NCBI GenBank assembly: GCA_963749825.1
Contig: CAVVOI010000009.1
Span: forward strand, 372,001 to 436,000
Source of the DNA: UBA11865 sp963749825
GTDB taxonomy: Bacteria > Chloroflexota > Anaerolineae > Promineifilales > Promineifilaceae
DNA length: 64,000 nt
Direction of reading: 5' to 3'
In this document: in pieces, positions 1 to 8,682 of the stretch
How the letters are laid out: each line of letters begins with the position of its first letter
Position numbering within the stretch: position 1 is the stretch's first letter
Made by a program: the position numbers and the translations under genes
Notes under the pieces: model-generated
What the model was told of the DNA's origin: nothing
The model's input: only the letters and a program-made list of their open reading frames with translations
The model's database searches: none

Positions 1-171
1 TATATTGATCGAGGGAAGACGGCATCCATCGGTTCTCAGGAACGCTATGAGTTCGCCGTGATCATCGGTCACAGCAATAGCAGCGCCCTTGTTTTCCGCT
101 TCTAGGTGGGCTTGAATAGCGGTAACTATTTTTTGCGCATCAGCGTGTGTAAGATAATAGCGTTGTGCCAT
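1..171 (-). CDS. GlcG/HbpS-like (DUF336) protein, N-terminal part
   Basis: Read on the minus strand, the frame starts at the ATG ending at 171, with an AGGAGG-type site (complement of 181-187) about 9 bases upstream, and runs off the left edge without a stop. The 57 visible residues begin MAQRYYLTHADAQK and include AAIAVTDDHGELIAFLRTDG, the pattern of the first helix and first strands of the GlcG/HbpS (DUF336) family. These are small proteins linked in some organisms to heme binding or glycolate use. The C-terminal half is outside the window, so function cannot be refined. Confidence 0.75.
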   Translation of the reverse strand, partial: MAQRYYLTHADAQKIVTAIQAHLEAENKGAAIAVTDDHGELIAFLRTDGCRLPSINI

Positions 172-613
172 GCTTATGTTCCTCCTAGCAACGCATGATT
201 ATACCTAATTCATTCAAAGCGCAATAAATGGGCTGCCTCAAATCATTGTAGGACTTATTGTCCAGGTGTGCTTACGAAAGAATCTAATTGCGAAACAAAA
301 AACAAATTATCGACTTGCCAATTCTCCAAATGTCTCGATAATAGTGAATCATTGTAATGTCCCTTCATTGCTGTCGCAGAAATGCTATGGGCGGCACCTG
401 AAAAATCAACAGGCAACACTCAACTCGCATATCGAAATATTTTATATATCAGTTATGCAGGTGGGGGATGGCAACGTCTGGTTATTCCGCGATAAGATAA
501 ATATTGCAGGAAAAAAGCGAATATATGCCTCTATGGAGCCTCGAATGATCCGTGGTGCCAACCGCTCACTGTGACACTTTGGACCAAGAATTATTGTTTC
601 AAAAGGAGAAACC
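172..613. other. Intergenic region, no gene seen
   Basis: This AT-rich stretch separates the leftward GlcG-like gene from the rightward DUF1269 gene, so it must hold both promoters. The open frame at 266-574 lacks a ribosome site and has no protein-like composition. A weak promoter-like pair, TTGCCA at 315-320 and GATAAT at 337-342 with a 16-base spacer, points rightward. No strong hairpin was found. Confidence 0.4.
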
Positions 614-1126
614 ATGTCTGATTTGATTGTTTTGGCATTTGATAACGAGACGGGCGCAGGTGAGATGCGCGATGAGCTCATTAGGCTGCAAAAGCAGCAA
701 GTGATTGAACTCCAAGACGCAGCTATCGTTGTTCGTAAACCAGATGGTAAACCAAAAGTAAAGCAGGTCACTAGCCTGGCTGGCGCGGGTGCATTGGGTG
801 GCGCATTCTGGGGTTTGCTGATTGGTTTGCTGTTTTTTGCTCCCTGGCTGGGTTTGGCCATCGGTGCAGTGACTGGTGCAGTAGCTGGTAAATTAACTGA
901 CGTTGGTATTGATGACAATTTTATCAAAGAAGTTGGAGATACCATCGAACCGGGACACTCCGCTTTATTCCTGCTCATAAGCAAAATAACGCCGGACAAA
1001 GTGTTGGAACATGTCCAACAGTTTAACCCAACCGTATTGCAGACCAACCTCTCTGAAGAAGACGAAGCAAAACTGCGCGCTGCTTTTCACCACGAGGACG
1101 ATGAGGGAGAATCAGCAGCAGCCTAA
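614..1126 (+). CDS. DUF1269 glycine-zipper membrane protein (copy 1)
   Basis: A 170-residue protein of the DUF1269 family. Residues 1-50 form a small alpha/beta ferredoxin-like half (MSDLIVLAFDNETGAG) with the family-typical DAAIVVRK. Residues 55-95 are a Gly/Ala-rich hairpin of two membrane segments (GAGALGGAFWGLLIGLLFF). Next come GIDDNFIKEV and EPGHSALFLL, also family-typical, and a short acidic tail. AAAGGAG lies about 6 bases before the ATG. It is closely similar along its whole length to the protein at 20581-21078. The family has no settled biochemical role; location in the cytoplasmic membrane is inferred. A hairpin terminator follows at 1238. Confidence 0.85.
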   Translation: MSDLIVLAFDNETGAGEMRDELIRLQKQQVIELQDAAIVVRKPDGKPKVKQVTSLAGAGALGGAFWGLLIGLLFFAPWLGLAIGAVTGAVAGKLTDVGIDDNFIKEVGDTIEPGHSALFLLISKITPDKVLEHVQQFNPTVLQTNLSEEDEAKLRAAFHHEDDEGESAAA

Positions 1127-1237
1127 ACGCCTGAGACTTCATTCAGTTGGTTCAGCAATCTTTTGAATCATGGGCAATTTGGCTGATCTCGCTTGAAGTA
1201 GCCATTTAGCTCACGGAACTGGAACCATCGGCAAGAG

Positions 1238-1260
1238 GGGCGACCATCCGGTCGCCCTTT
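1238..1260 (+). terminator. Rho-independent terminator after DUF1269 copy 1
   Basis: GGGCGACC and GGTCGCCC form a perfect 8-bp stem around the loop ATCC, followed by TTTATCTT. It separates the DUF1269 gene from the PRC-barrel fusion gene, so the latter needs its own promoter or read-through. Confidence 0.8.
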
Positions 1261-1298
1261 ATCTTGTCTTTTGATAATCCCAAATAAGGGAGTCAATC

Positions 1299-2465
1299 AT
1301 GATCGAAGTGCCAATCGATGTTAAGGTAGAATGTATCGACGGTCGCGCGGGTACGTCGACCCACGTCATCATTAACCCAACAACAAAGACGATCACGCAT
1401 TTTGTTGTAGCCGATAATGAGCCGGTTGTTGCCCATAACTACTTGGTGCCGGTAGATAGGATTAGCGAAACCAGGCATGACGTTATCAGGTTGAATTGTA
1501 CGGTGGAGGAACTCGCCCAAATGGAACAATTCACCGAGGTACACTATATCGCTAATCCGGATCGGGAGCCGGGATACCCGGCCGATGCCGTCTACCTTGC
1601 TCCCTATGTATCCTCTATTGATAGCGGCTATCTGTCTGTAGAAGTCGAACGCGTTCCAGTAGGCGAGATGGCTATCCGGCGTGGGGCAGTCATCGAAGCG
1701 ACGGATGGTTTTGTAGGTCACTTGGGTGAATTTTTGCTTGACCCTGAAAGCGGGCAATTGACCCATCTTGTCTTACAGGAAGGACATGCTTGGGGAAAGC
1801 GAGAGGTAACGCTACCTATATCAGTCGTCGATCAAGCGCTGGAAAACACAATTTATTTGAAGCTGGATAAGGCAGGTGTGGCCAAATTACCGGCTATTCC
1901 AATAAAGCGAGATTACGGAAAAAGTTCTGAGCCTGATATGCTCGAACTTCTGGCAAAGATATTTGACACACCGGATGGCGCGAGCGAGGGTTTGAAACAA
2001 GTAAAAACCCTACGCAAGGAAAACAAGGGAGTCTTCAAAATCCGAAACACCGCCATAGTAGTTAAAAATTCTGAGGGTGAATTTTCGATCAAAGAAACGG
2101 CCGATGTCGATACGAAGCATGGTCGTTTGTTTGGCGCGGTCGCTGGTGGATTGATTGGCTTAGTGGGCGGGCCAGTTGGTGTGATTATTGGCGCTTTAGC
2201 CGGTGCGGGCACCGGCGCTTTCGCGGCCAAACACATCGATATGGGTTTTTCAAATCAATTCTTGGAGAATTTAAAGGAGCTTTTACAGCCTGGAAATTCA
2301 GCTTTGCTGATTCTGGCTGAACACAAGGGTTCAGATGAGTTGTTTGAAGCGCTAGCCGACCGGCAAAACGTTGTCTTGCGGCACACTTTAACTGACAAAA
2401 TCGTTGAAGAGCTTCTCCAGGCAGATGATGAAGCGGCAAACGATAGCCAGAATGAAGAAGATTAA
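1299..2465 (+). CDS. PRC-barrel (two repeats) fused to DUF1269 domain
   Basis: A 388-residue fusion. Residues about 1-80 and 120-205 are two PRC-barrel-like repeats, shown by the paired motifs THVIINPTTKTITHFVV and GHLGEFLLDPESGQLTHLVL, each ending in a LVPVD or TLPIS strand. Residues about 215-375 are a DUF1269 domain with KIRNTAIVVKNSEGEF, a glycine-zipper hairpin (GAVAGGLIGLVGGPVGVIIG) and QPGNSALLILAEH. The N-terminal part aligns with the free-standing PRC protein at 15825-16448. PRC barrels usually bind partner proteins, so the fusion suggests that PRC and DUF1269 proteins of this cluster act together at the membrane. The start is supported by AAATAAGGGAG just upstream. Confidence 0.85.
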   Translation: MIEVPIDVKVECIDGRAGTSTHVIINPTTKTITHFVVADNEPVVAHNYLVPVDRISETRHDVIRLNCTVEELAQMEQFTEVHYIANPDREPGYPADAVYLAPYVSSIDSGYLSVEVERVPVGEMAIRRGAVIEATDGFVGHLGEFLLDPESGQLTHLVLQEGHAWGKREVTLPISVVDQALENTIYLKLDKAGVAKLPAIPIKRDYGKSSEPDMLELLAKIFDTPDGASEGLKQVKTLRKENKGVFKIRNTAIVVKNSEGEFSIKETADVDTKHGRLFGAVAGGLIGLVGGPVGVIIGALAGAGTGAFAAKHIDMGFSNQFLENLKELLQPGNSALLILAEHKGSDELFEALADRQNVVLRHTLTDKIVEELLQADDEAANDSQNEED

Positions 2466-2649
2466 TTGTTTGTTTAGCCATGATCTTGACAATGAACATG
2501 AGTAATGTTACAAAGCCCGGCAACTAGTGACAGCAGTCTAGACTTTCAATATTGGAGTGATTCTGGCCATTGGTGAAACCCAAAAGAACATGTTTTATTG
2601 AAAAGTTGCCGAAGATATTGATTCGGTTTGATTCGAGGTATAAATACTA

Positions 2650-2841
2650 GTGGACACAAAAATCGAGAGCAAAATCTTATTATCAGCATTATTGGGCGCC
2701 CCGCTTGGAGTTGGCATCGTCTTAGCCATAGATGGCCAGATATTCGGCTGGCTACTAATCATTTTGTCGCTAATTGTCTTAGTTTGGTTGTGGAAGCCAT
2801 GGAAATGGTTCCAAAAGAAGGACGGACACGGGCATAAATAG
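2650..2841 (+). CDS. Small two-helix membrane protein
   Basis: A 63-residue frame that would start at GTG, with GAGGTA 9 bases upstream. It has two hydrophobic segments (about residues 8-27, ILLSALLGAPLGVGIVLAI, and 31-47, IFGWLLIILSLIVLVWLW) and a basic tail ending GHGHK. The pattern is that of a small integral membrane protein with a positive cytoplasmic end. No family is recognised. An overlapping frame (2628-2837) has no such pattern. The weak start signal keeps confidence moderate. Confidence 0.5.
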   Translation: MDTKIESKILLSALLGAPLGVGIVLAIDGQIFGWLLIILSLIVLVWLWKPWKWFQKKDGHGHK

Positions 2842-3258
2842 TGGATGGGGGGAGTCTGCTAGATACGGCGAGCCAAGAGCGAATATCCAAATTCCTACCT
2901 AATGTTCTGTCTTAACCTTTAGCCAGTAGCAGAACTGAGGGGTAAGTTCATGTCACGATTTTAAGGTCGAGGAAGGTGTTGCTAGATCTTATCTGGCAGC
3001 GGCTCGGATGGTTGAATCTGGCTAGTTAATCTCAACTTTACATAAATACGAAGAGGACGGGTGCGGTTATCAAAACTGCTTTTCCTCTCATCCCTATGCC
3101 TGGGAAATCAGTCACACCAATCGGACTGTCGCTACTTTTAGCCTCGTATATAATAGCAGATGTAGGAGGGCGACTTTGCATTTGGTGATCCAAAGTAAGT
3201 TTACAGAGTTATTCCGTTCAGCAGAATAGCAGACAATTATTTTTAGATAGGTTGGGCA
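2842..3258. other. Intergenic region upstream of AI-2E-type permease
   Basis: No coding frame of plausible composition was seen on either strand. A TATAAT hexamer lies at 3149-3154, about 100 bases before the permease start and just before a GTAGGAGG stretch, but a good -35 element at the right distance was not found. The rest shows nothing recognisable. Confidence 0.4.
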
Positions 3259-4503
3259 ATGTCGGAAGAGCCTGAACAAAATCAAGAAATAAATCAAACA
3301 AGCGAACCTTCACCGACGTGGGATAGAAATGTCAAATTACTCGTTGCCGTAGTGACCCTTGTCGCTGTTGTCGCGATTGCATTTACTTTTACTGATCTCA
3401 TATTGCGAATTGTGGCGGCGGCCATTATTGCCTATGTTCTGACGCCGCTCATCAATTTTTTAACTGAAAGAACGCCTTTGAGTAGAGGCGCCTCGATCCT
3501 GGTAACTTATTTGCTGGTAGCATTGCTTCTTCTAGGGGCTATTGTCACGCTTGGGGTTAGCACGTTCCGTCAAATCGCGAGCTTGATAGACAGCATACCC
3601 AACATCGTGGAAAATGTCCTCGAGTGGCTTTCTACAACGGCGGTCGTCGTCATTGGTCCTCTTGAATTTGACGTAGCGGCAATCTGGGGATCGATCGACT
3701 GGGCATCGATTGAGGAGCAGGTCATCGCTAGGATATTGCCGGTGGTAAACCAAAGCGGACGAACCGTTGTTGTAATTCTCAGTTCAACGGTTGGTGTATT
3801 AACCGTCATCTTTTTTACCTTCATAGTTTCAATCTATTTAGCATTCGAAATGGGCAGACTCGGCGGATATATCAGCGGCTCTGTTTATCAGGAAGGTTAT
3901 CGTCGGGACACCGAGCGCATGCTGCGGGAATTCAATCGCATTTGGCAAGCCTATCTCCGGGGTCAGATCGTGCTGGCCTTCGTCATATTCATGGCCGTGT
4001 GGATCAGCCTCTCGATTCTGGGCGTTCAGAATGCGTTTGGGCTGGGGGTTTTATCAGGCCTTTTAGAATTTCTGCCTGTGATTGGGCCCTTCATCGGGAC
4101 GGCCGTAGCAGCCCTGGTTGCATTTTTCCAGCCAACTAACTATATGGGCCTGGATCCATTAATCTTTGCTTTGTTGGTCATTGGCGTCATGATCATCATC
4201 CAACAAATCGAAAATAATATCTTGGTACCCAGGATAGTTGGCGGCGCATTGGATTTGCACCCATTGGTTGTTATCATCGGTGTTTTTATGGCTGCATCTC
4301 TAGCCGGACTCATTGGCGCTATTTTGGCCGCACCAGTGATGGCGACCGTGAAGCTTATTGGGACTTATGCATGGCGAAAGATGTTTGATTTACCTCCTTT
4401 TCCAGAACCGGAAAAGGTGCCCAAACCCATCGAATCCAACATGTTTAAGCGGATTAAGGGCTTACGAAGGCGTTTGAAGAAACCGGCAGAGTCCAATGAA
4501 TAG
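3259..4503 (+). CDS. AI-2E family transporter (UPF0118/PerM type)
   Basis: A 414-residue membrane protein. A short acidic N-terminus is followed by paired helices (about 25-60), a third helix (about 75-97), an amphipathic external region (about 100-155) and then the family-typical C-terminal block. That block contains RGQIVLAFVIFMAVWISLS, FLPVIGPFIGTAVAALVAF, QQIENNILVPRIVGGALDLHP and a last helix around IGAILAAPVMATVKLI. The QQIENNxLVPRIVG signature is strongly diagnostic. Members have been linked to autoinducer-2 export, polyol handling or Na+/H+ exchange, so the substrate cannot be told. The basic C-terminal tail is cytoplasmic by inference. Confidence 0.88.
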   Translation: MSEEPEQNQEINQTSEPSPTWDRNVKLLVAVVTLVAVVAIAFTFTDLILRIVAAAIIAYVLTPLINFLTERTPLSRGASILVTYLLVALLLLGAIVTLGVSTFRQIASLIDSIPNIVENVLEWLSTTAVVVIGPLEFDVAAIWGSIDWASIEEQVIARILPVVNQSGRTVVVILSSTVGVLTVIFFTFIVSIYLAFEMGRLGGYISGSVYQEGYRRDTERMLREFNRIWQAYLRGQIVLAFVIFMAVWISLSILGVQNAFGLGVLSGLLEFLPVIGPFIGTAVAALVAFFQPTNYMGLDPLIFALLVIGVMIIIQQIENNILVPRIVGGALDLHPLVVIIGVFMAASLAGLIGAILAAPVMATVKLIGTYAWRKMFDLPPFPEPEKVPKPIESNMFKRIKGLRRRLKKPAESNE

Positions 4504-5210
4504 CCGAAATCAAGAATAGTGTCATTAGAAAATTGCTGGTCATTTCTGCCTACTAGATTGTTTGCCGAAGGCTACGAATCCAGGTTAAGAATATGTTTAC
4601 CGCTATTGCAATTGGTTTGTTAATCATTTTGCTTGGCGCGGCTTTTTGTGTATTTGGCTAACTATGGCTGGCAGTTGGTATAGCAGGCACAGTGATACAA
4701 GCTCGCGCCACTCAGGATTTCGCCGTGGATGATCATATTGCTGTCTATCGAGGGCGTTGGAGTGAACTGAGGTGAACGGATAGCCCGACCATCGCTAATA
4801 GCCAGGTTGAAGACACTTCTGTTACGTATGATGAAATGGGGGATCCTGCGACCTGCGAGCCTGTCCAAAGTGACCAATCGACAGGTCAGGCACCAGAGAG
4901 TGGTAGAGATTTATACGACGACGTCTCGGACTCAGACAATGAAGAAGAGCAACCCTCTTCAAATGAGTCTTGAACGATCGTCAACTAAAGCCTTGAATTA
5001 ACCAAACACAGCTCGGGTAGCGGGCATTTGGTGCTAAGCTGTCAATTCTTGCGTATAATTTCTACGGTGCCAAGCTACGTATTGAAAAGCTGCATCATAT
5101 ATTCTCTAGATTGGCGCCAGCGCTATCCATCATCGTATTAGAGGAGAAAATCCCTGCAGCACTACTCAAGCTTTTGCCATCTTGGCTGAAGCCTGATTGA
5201 ATAGCCCCAC
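4504..5210. other. Long intergenic region with a gene remnant
   Basis: A 707-base gap between the AI-2E-type permease and an AarF kinase. It contains the broken frame at 4593-4973 and an isolated TATAAT at 5054-5059 without a convincing -35 element. A purine-rich AGAGGAGAAAA stretch near 5142 is too far from the next start to serve it. The remaining sequence shows no clear gene or hairpin. Confidence 0.4.
4593..4973 (+). pseudogene. Probable remnant of a small membrane protein gene
   Basis: One reading frame from ATG 4593 to TGA 4973 looks protein-like throughout but is cut by TAA at 4659 and TGA at 4773. It reads MFTAIAIGLLIILLGAAFCV (a membrane helix), then after the first stop a second hydrophobic stretch (LWLAVGIAG). 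After the second stop comes an acidic tail ending DNEEEQPSSNES. Two stops in 127 codons is fewer than expected for non-coding sequence. The parent family was not identified. It might alternatively be only an AT-rich spacer. Confidence 0.35.
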
Positions 5211-6881
5211 ATGGTATTCTTTAAACCGCGTCATCTAGGACGCTATCGTAAAATCGCTGAAGTCATGGCTCGCCATGGTTTTGGCGCCATAATCGCACAG
5301 TTGGGACTGGAAAGCACTTTGCGCTTGCCAGCGCGTCTGTTGAGTCGTGATAAGGAGCCAGAGACTCCACGCTCTGCAGCTACTCATCTGCGAGAAGCAT
5401 TGGAAGAATTGGGGCCAACCTTCATAAAATTGGGTCAGATTGCCAGTACCCGTCCAGAGATTCTACCACCAGCCTTCATCACCGAATTGAGTAAATTGCA
5501 GGATGATGTTCCTCCGGCGCCTTGGGGAGAAGTGCAGGAGCTCATTCATGAAGAATTAGGCGCACCCATCGAGGATGTTTTTCTCGCTTTTGATCCAACC
5601 CCTATCGCTTCCGCTTCGTTAGCTCAAGTTTATGCAGCCATGCTCCTCGATCGCAGACAGGTGGTGGTCAAGGTACAGCGTCCGGGCATTGAAAAAGTAA
5701 TAGAGAAGGACCTGGCGATCATTCTAGATATTGCCCGTTTGTCGCAAGAAAGATTGGCCTGGACGCGCCCGTTTGATCCAGTTGGTTTGGCCGAGGAATT
5801 TGCGATCGCTCTAAAATCGGAACTTGACTACGGGAGGGAGGGGCGTAACGCAGATCGCTTTCGAGAAAATTTCGCGGACGAAGATTACATTTATGTACCG
5901 ACCGTTGAATGGGACTTATCCTCTCGACGCCTCTTGGTTCAAGAACGTATCGATGGAATCAAGGCGGATAATATAGTAGCGATGGATGCAGCAGGTTATG
6001 ATCGCGAAAAAATCGCTATGCACGCTGCCCAATTTATTATCAAGGAAGTCCTCGAGGATGGATTTTTCCACGCCGATCCTCATCCTGGAAATCTCGTTAT
6101 CATGCCTGGTGAAGTCATCGGCTTAATGGACTTCGGTACAGTTGGTTACCTGGACGCTGGTGATAGAGGTAATCTAGTTCGACTCTATATCGCGATTATC
6201 CGTTTCGACGTGGATTCAATCATCGAGCAACTTATTCGCATGCGTATTGCCAGTTCCAATGTCGATCAGTATGGGCTGCAAAGAGACCTCAGAAGATTAT
6301 TACGAAAGTATTATGGCCTGCCCCTCAAGGAGATATCAACTGGCGATATGCTGGTCGAAATACAGCCCATTATCTACGAGTATCATTTACAAATCCCTAG
6401 CGATTATTGGTTATTGCTGAAGACGCTCGTCATTATGGAAGGGGTCGGTAAGAGATTGGCTCCTGATTTTGATGTTTTCGCAGCATCAAGTCCCTATGTT
6501 AGCCGGTTTTTGGTCAAGATGGCATTACCCACATCCTGGGGACCTTCGGTCTTGAGAAGCGCGGCCGGCTGGGTCGATCTCGCTGTGGATTTTCCACGGC
6601 AAACGTCACGAATTATGAATCGGCTAGATAGAGGAGAGATTGAATTTCAGGTACAGGTGCCCAACATTAATCAAGCCACCAAGCAATTGAATCGGATGGC
6701 TAATCGCGTGATTTTAGCGATTTTAGTTGGGACGTTAACGATGGCCCTAGCTTTGCTTATACCTTCACTTAATCTGACTTGGCCGTGGAATCTACCAACC
6801 TGGCTGATCGTCATCGGTTTCGTCTTGATGGTGATGCTGGCATTGTGGCTCATTTGGTCCATTTTGCGTTCAAATCGTTAA
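5211..6881 (+). CDS. AarF/UbiB-like (ABC1/ADCK) atypical kinase, copy 1
   Basis: A 556-residue protein of the ABC1 (AarF/UbiB/ADCK) family. The KxGQ signature is at 73-76 (FIKLGQ), followed by the alanine-rich loop (ASASLAQV, 133-140), VVKVQRPG (152-159) with the nucleotide-binding lysine, HADPHPGN (287-294) and DFG (307-309). Two membrane helices end the protein (about 500-525 and 530-553). UbiB relatives help ubiquinone or other lipid metabolism by ATP hydrolysis; the lipid here is unknown. A paralogue lies at 21716-23428. An RDD membrane protein follows 130 bases on, probably co-transcribed. Confidence 0.88.
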   Translation: MVFFKPRHLGRYRKIAEVMARHGFGAIIAQLGLESTLRLPARLLSRDKEPETPRSAATHLREALEELGPTFIKLGQIASTRPEILPPAFITELSKLQDDVPPAPWGEVQELIHEELGAPIEDVFLAFDPTPIASASLAQVYAAMLLDRRQVVVKVQRPGIEKVIEKDLAIILDIARLSQERLAWTRPFDPVGLAEEFAIALKSELDYGREGRNADRFRENFADEDYIYVPTVEWDLSSRRLLVQERIDGIKADNIVAMDAAGYDREKIAMHAAQFIIKEVLEDGFFHADPHPGNLVIMPGEVIGLMDFGTVGYLDAGDRGNLVRLYIAIIRFDVDSIIEQLIRMRIASSNVDQYGLQRDLRRLLRKYYGLPLKEISTGDMLVEIQPIIYEYHLQIPSDYWLLLKTLVIMEGVGKRLAPDFDVFAASSPYVSRFLVKMALPTSWGPSVLRSAAGWVDLAVDFPRQTSRIMNRLDRGEIEFQVQVPNINQATKQLNRMANRVILAILVGTLTMALALLIPSLNLTWPWNLPTWLIVIGFVLMVMLALWLIWSILRSNR

Positions 6882-7011
6882 TGAATTCAACATATCGGGA
6901 ATTTTTTCACACTTTCTATTTTGGGAATCAGAATGAACGGAACTCGCATAAACATTCAGCTCGTCTAGTGGTGGATAATCAATTCCTTCCACTACCAAGG
7001 AGTAAAAAGCT

Positions 7012-8475
7012 ATGTCTGATTTGGAAGAGCACGATCGTGGCGAAGATAGTCAGGTAAATAGGGAAGAGATAGCGAATCGGGTCGATGTTCCTATTGATGT
7101 TGGGCAAAATTCAGTAGTGGAGATTCGCTTAAATTCGGAACCTAATTTAACGATTGGGGAGAGCAGTGAAACCGAAGGAGATGGCGAGCAACCTACTTTT
7201 GCTCCAGTCACTTTGCCGGGAGTATTCACTGGGGTTCAAGCCAGGCAACAGGATGATAGTCTTGATACAGGTAGCCCCTTGACCCGTCTGACGATAGGTA
7301 GCGCCCTTATCGCCATCGATACCCTGGCCGAACGGATAGAGAATGCCCAAAGCGAAGAAGCCGATGAAACTCCTCGTCGTGAGCCTGAGGATGTTCTAAT
7401 TCCTATGGCGGAATGGGATGAAACATTTGGTTTATCCAGGAATAAAGACGCCCGCTATGTCATGTTAGGAATGATGGCTGATGCCCGCTCCAGTGCTCAT
7501 CGGGGAGGATCATTTCTGAACAGAGTCAGTACCAGCACGGCGAAGGCGATCACATTCGTGCTTGGCCCGGTTAGCAGAAGCCCCTTTTTCCGGCCGATTG
7601 GCAAGCGTTTTGATTCCGCTGTCAGCCGCGGTGAAACTCAGGTAAAACACTGGATGGATCTAGGGAGAGAAGAAGATTACCACAGCAGGAGGTTGGCTCA
7701 AACAACCCTCAATCGAGTGGCTGACGATACCATGGATGTCGTGGTTGATAATCCCCGGATAGAGTTATTCATACAAGAAATTATCCAAGCCCAAAGCCAG
7801 GGCATGATCGCGGAAGGAATTGAAGAGTTAAGGGAACGCTCTATAAGCTCCGATCTCTTCCTTGAGCGTCCTATTCGCCGTTTGCTCAGAAGACCGAGTC
7901 GCGATTCCATTCCGCCTCCAGAATTCGATCCGCATCTGGTCCTTTCACAAAAAAAGAGGCATATACCATTGTGGGAAAATTCCCTGCTGGGTTATTACGC
8001 AGGATTCCTAAGCCGGTTGTTTGCTTTCGCCTTGGACGTTGCCTTTTTGATGGCTATATTGGCTCTTGGCTCTTGGTTAATCAGCGCAACTCTGCAACTT
8101 CTTGCGTTGGATAACTTATTTGTATCCCTCGCTGAAACTGGCTCGATTGTAAGCGTAATCATTGTGGCATTGGCTGGCTCTTCTGGTTTCATTGTTGTCG
8201 TTGGCTATTTTATGGCTCTATGGATCTTCACCGGACAAACTTTGGGAATGACGCTCATGGGACTTCGGGTCGTAGCTACCAACGGCGATCGCTTAACTTT
8301 TTGGCAAGCTCTGAGACGATTTATCGGCTTAATAATAGCCGCCATTCCCTTTTTTTTGGGATTTGTCTGGATCCTTTTCGATAATCGTCGCCAGGGCTGG
8401 CAGGATAAAATTGGTGGTACCTTTATCGTTTACTCCTGGGATGCCAGACCGGACGAGACGTTCCTGACCGACTAA
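7012..8475 (+). CDS. RDD family membrane protein with long cytoplasmic N-terminus
   Basis: A 487-residue protein. Residues 1-130 are acidic and probably disordered. Residues 140-320 are charged and soluble, including repeated basic RRLLRRPSR patches near 290. The RDD domain covers about 325-480: it opens with the conserved Arg and Asp (FLSRLFAFALDVAF) and has further helices at about 375-400 and 437-455. It then has GQTLGMTLMGLRVV and the closing NRRQGWQDKIGGT, both typical of RDD proteins. RDD proteins are poorly characterised; some act in Na+/H+ antiport. AAGGAG lies 9 bases before the ATG. The N-terminal extension is unusual and matches no family I recognise. Confidence 0.82.
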   Translation: MSDLEEHDRGEDSQVNREEIANRVDVPIDVGQNSVVEIRLNSEPNLTIGESSETEGDGEQPTFAPVTLPGVFTGVQARQQDDSLDTGSPLTRLTIGSALIAIDTLAERIENAQSEEADETPRREPEDVLIPMAEWDETFGLSRNKDARYVMLGMMADARSSAHRGGSFLNRVSTSTAKAITFVLGPVSRSPFFRPIGKRFDSAVSRGETQVKHWMDLGREEDYHSRRLAQTTLNRVADDTMDVVVDNPRIELFIQEIIQAQSQGMIAEGIEELRERSISSDLFLERPIRRLLRRPSRDSIPPPEFDPHLVLSQKKRHIPLWENSLLGYYAGFLSRLFAFALDVAFLMAILALGSWLISATLQLLALDNLFVSLAETGSIVSVIIVALAGSSGFIVVVGYFMALWIFTGQTLGMTLMGLRVVATNGDRLTFWQALRRFIGLIIAAIPFFLGFVWILFDNRRQGWQDKIGGTFIVYSWDARPDETFLTD

Positions 8476-8682
8476 ACGCTCCGCCAATATTAGGTAAATG
8501 CGGGTTCAGATTTTGATAGAGGAAACGAACCGACAAGTCACATTTGCTTGAACAATCAATGATTCCTTGGGATGATTATTTTAACGAGAATGAAGAGTAG
8601 AGACCAGATGTATCCTGAGTCATTTTGATGATTGACGAAACCGGGATAGGGAGAATGGTCGATGCTCCACAAGTGAAATACG

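Noticed and set aside
266..574. Open frame of 102 codons before the first DUF1269 gene
   Set aside because: No ribosome site, mixed composition without motif or membrane pattern, and it lies in an expected promoter region.
442..1047. Long open frame opposite DUF1269 copy 1
   Set aside because: It is the antisense shadow of a clearly coding frame; its Pro/Ala/Ser-rich sequence mirrors the Gly-zipper codons. Similar shadows lie opposite the other DUF1269 genes.
5054..5059. TATAAT upstream of AarF copy 1 as a promoter
   Set aside because: No acceptable -35 element at 16-18 bases; a single hexamer in AT-rich DNA is weak evidence.
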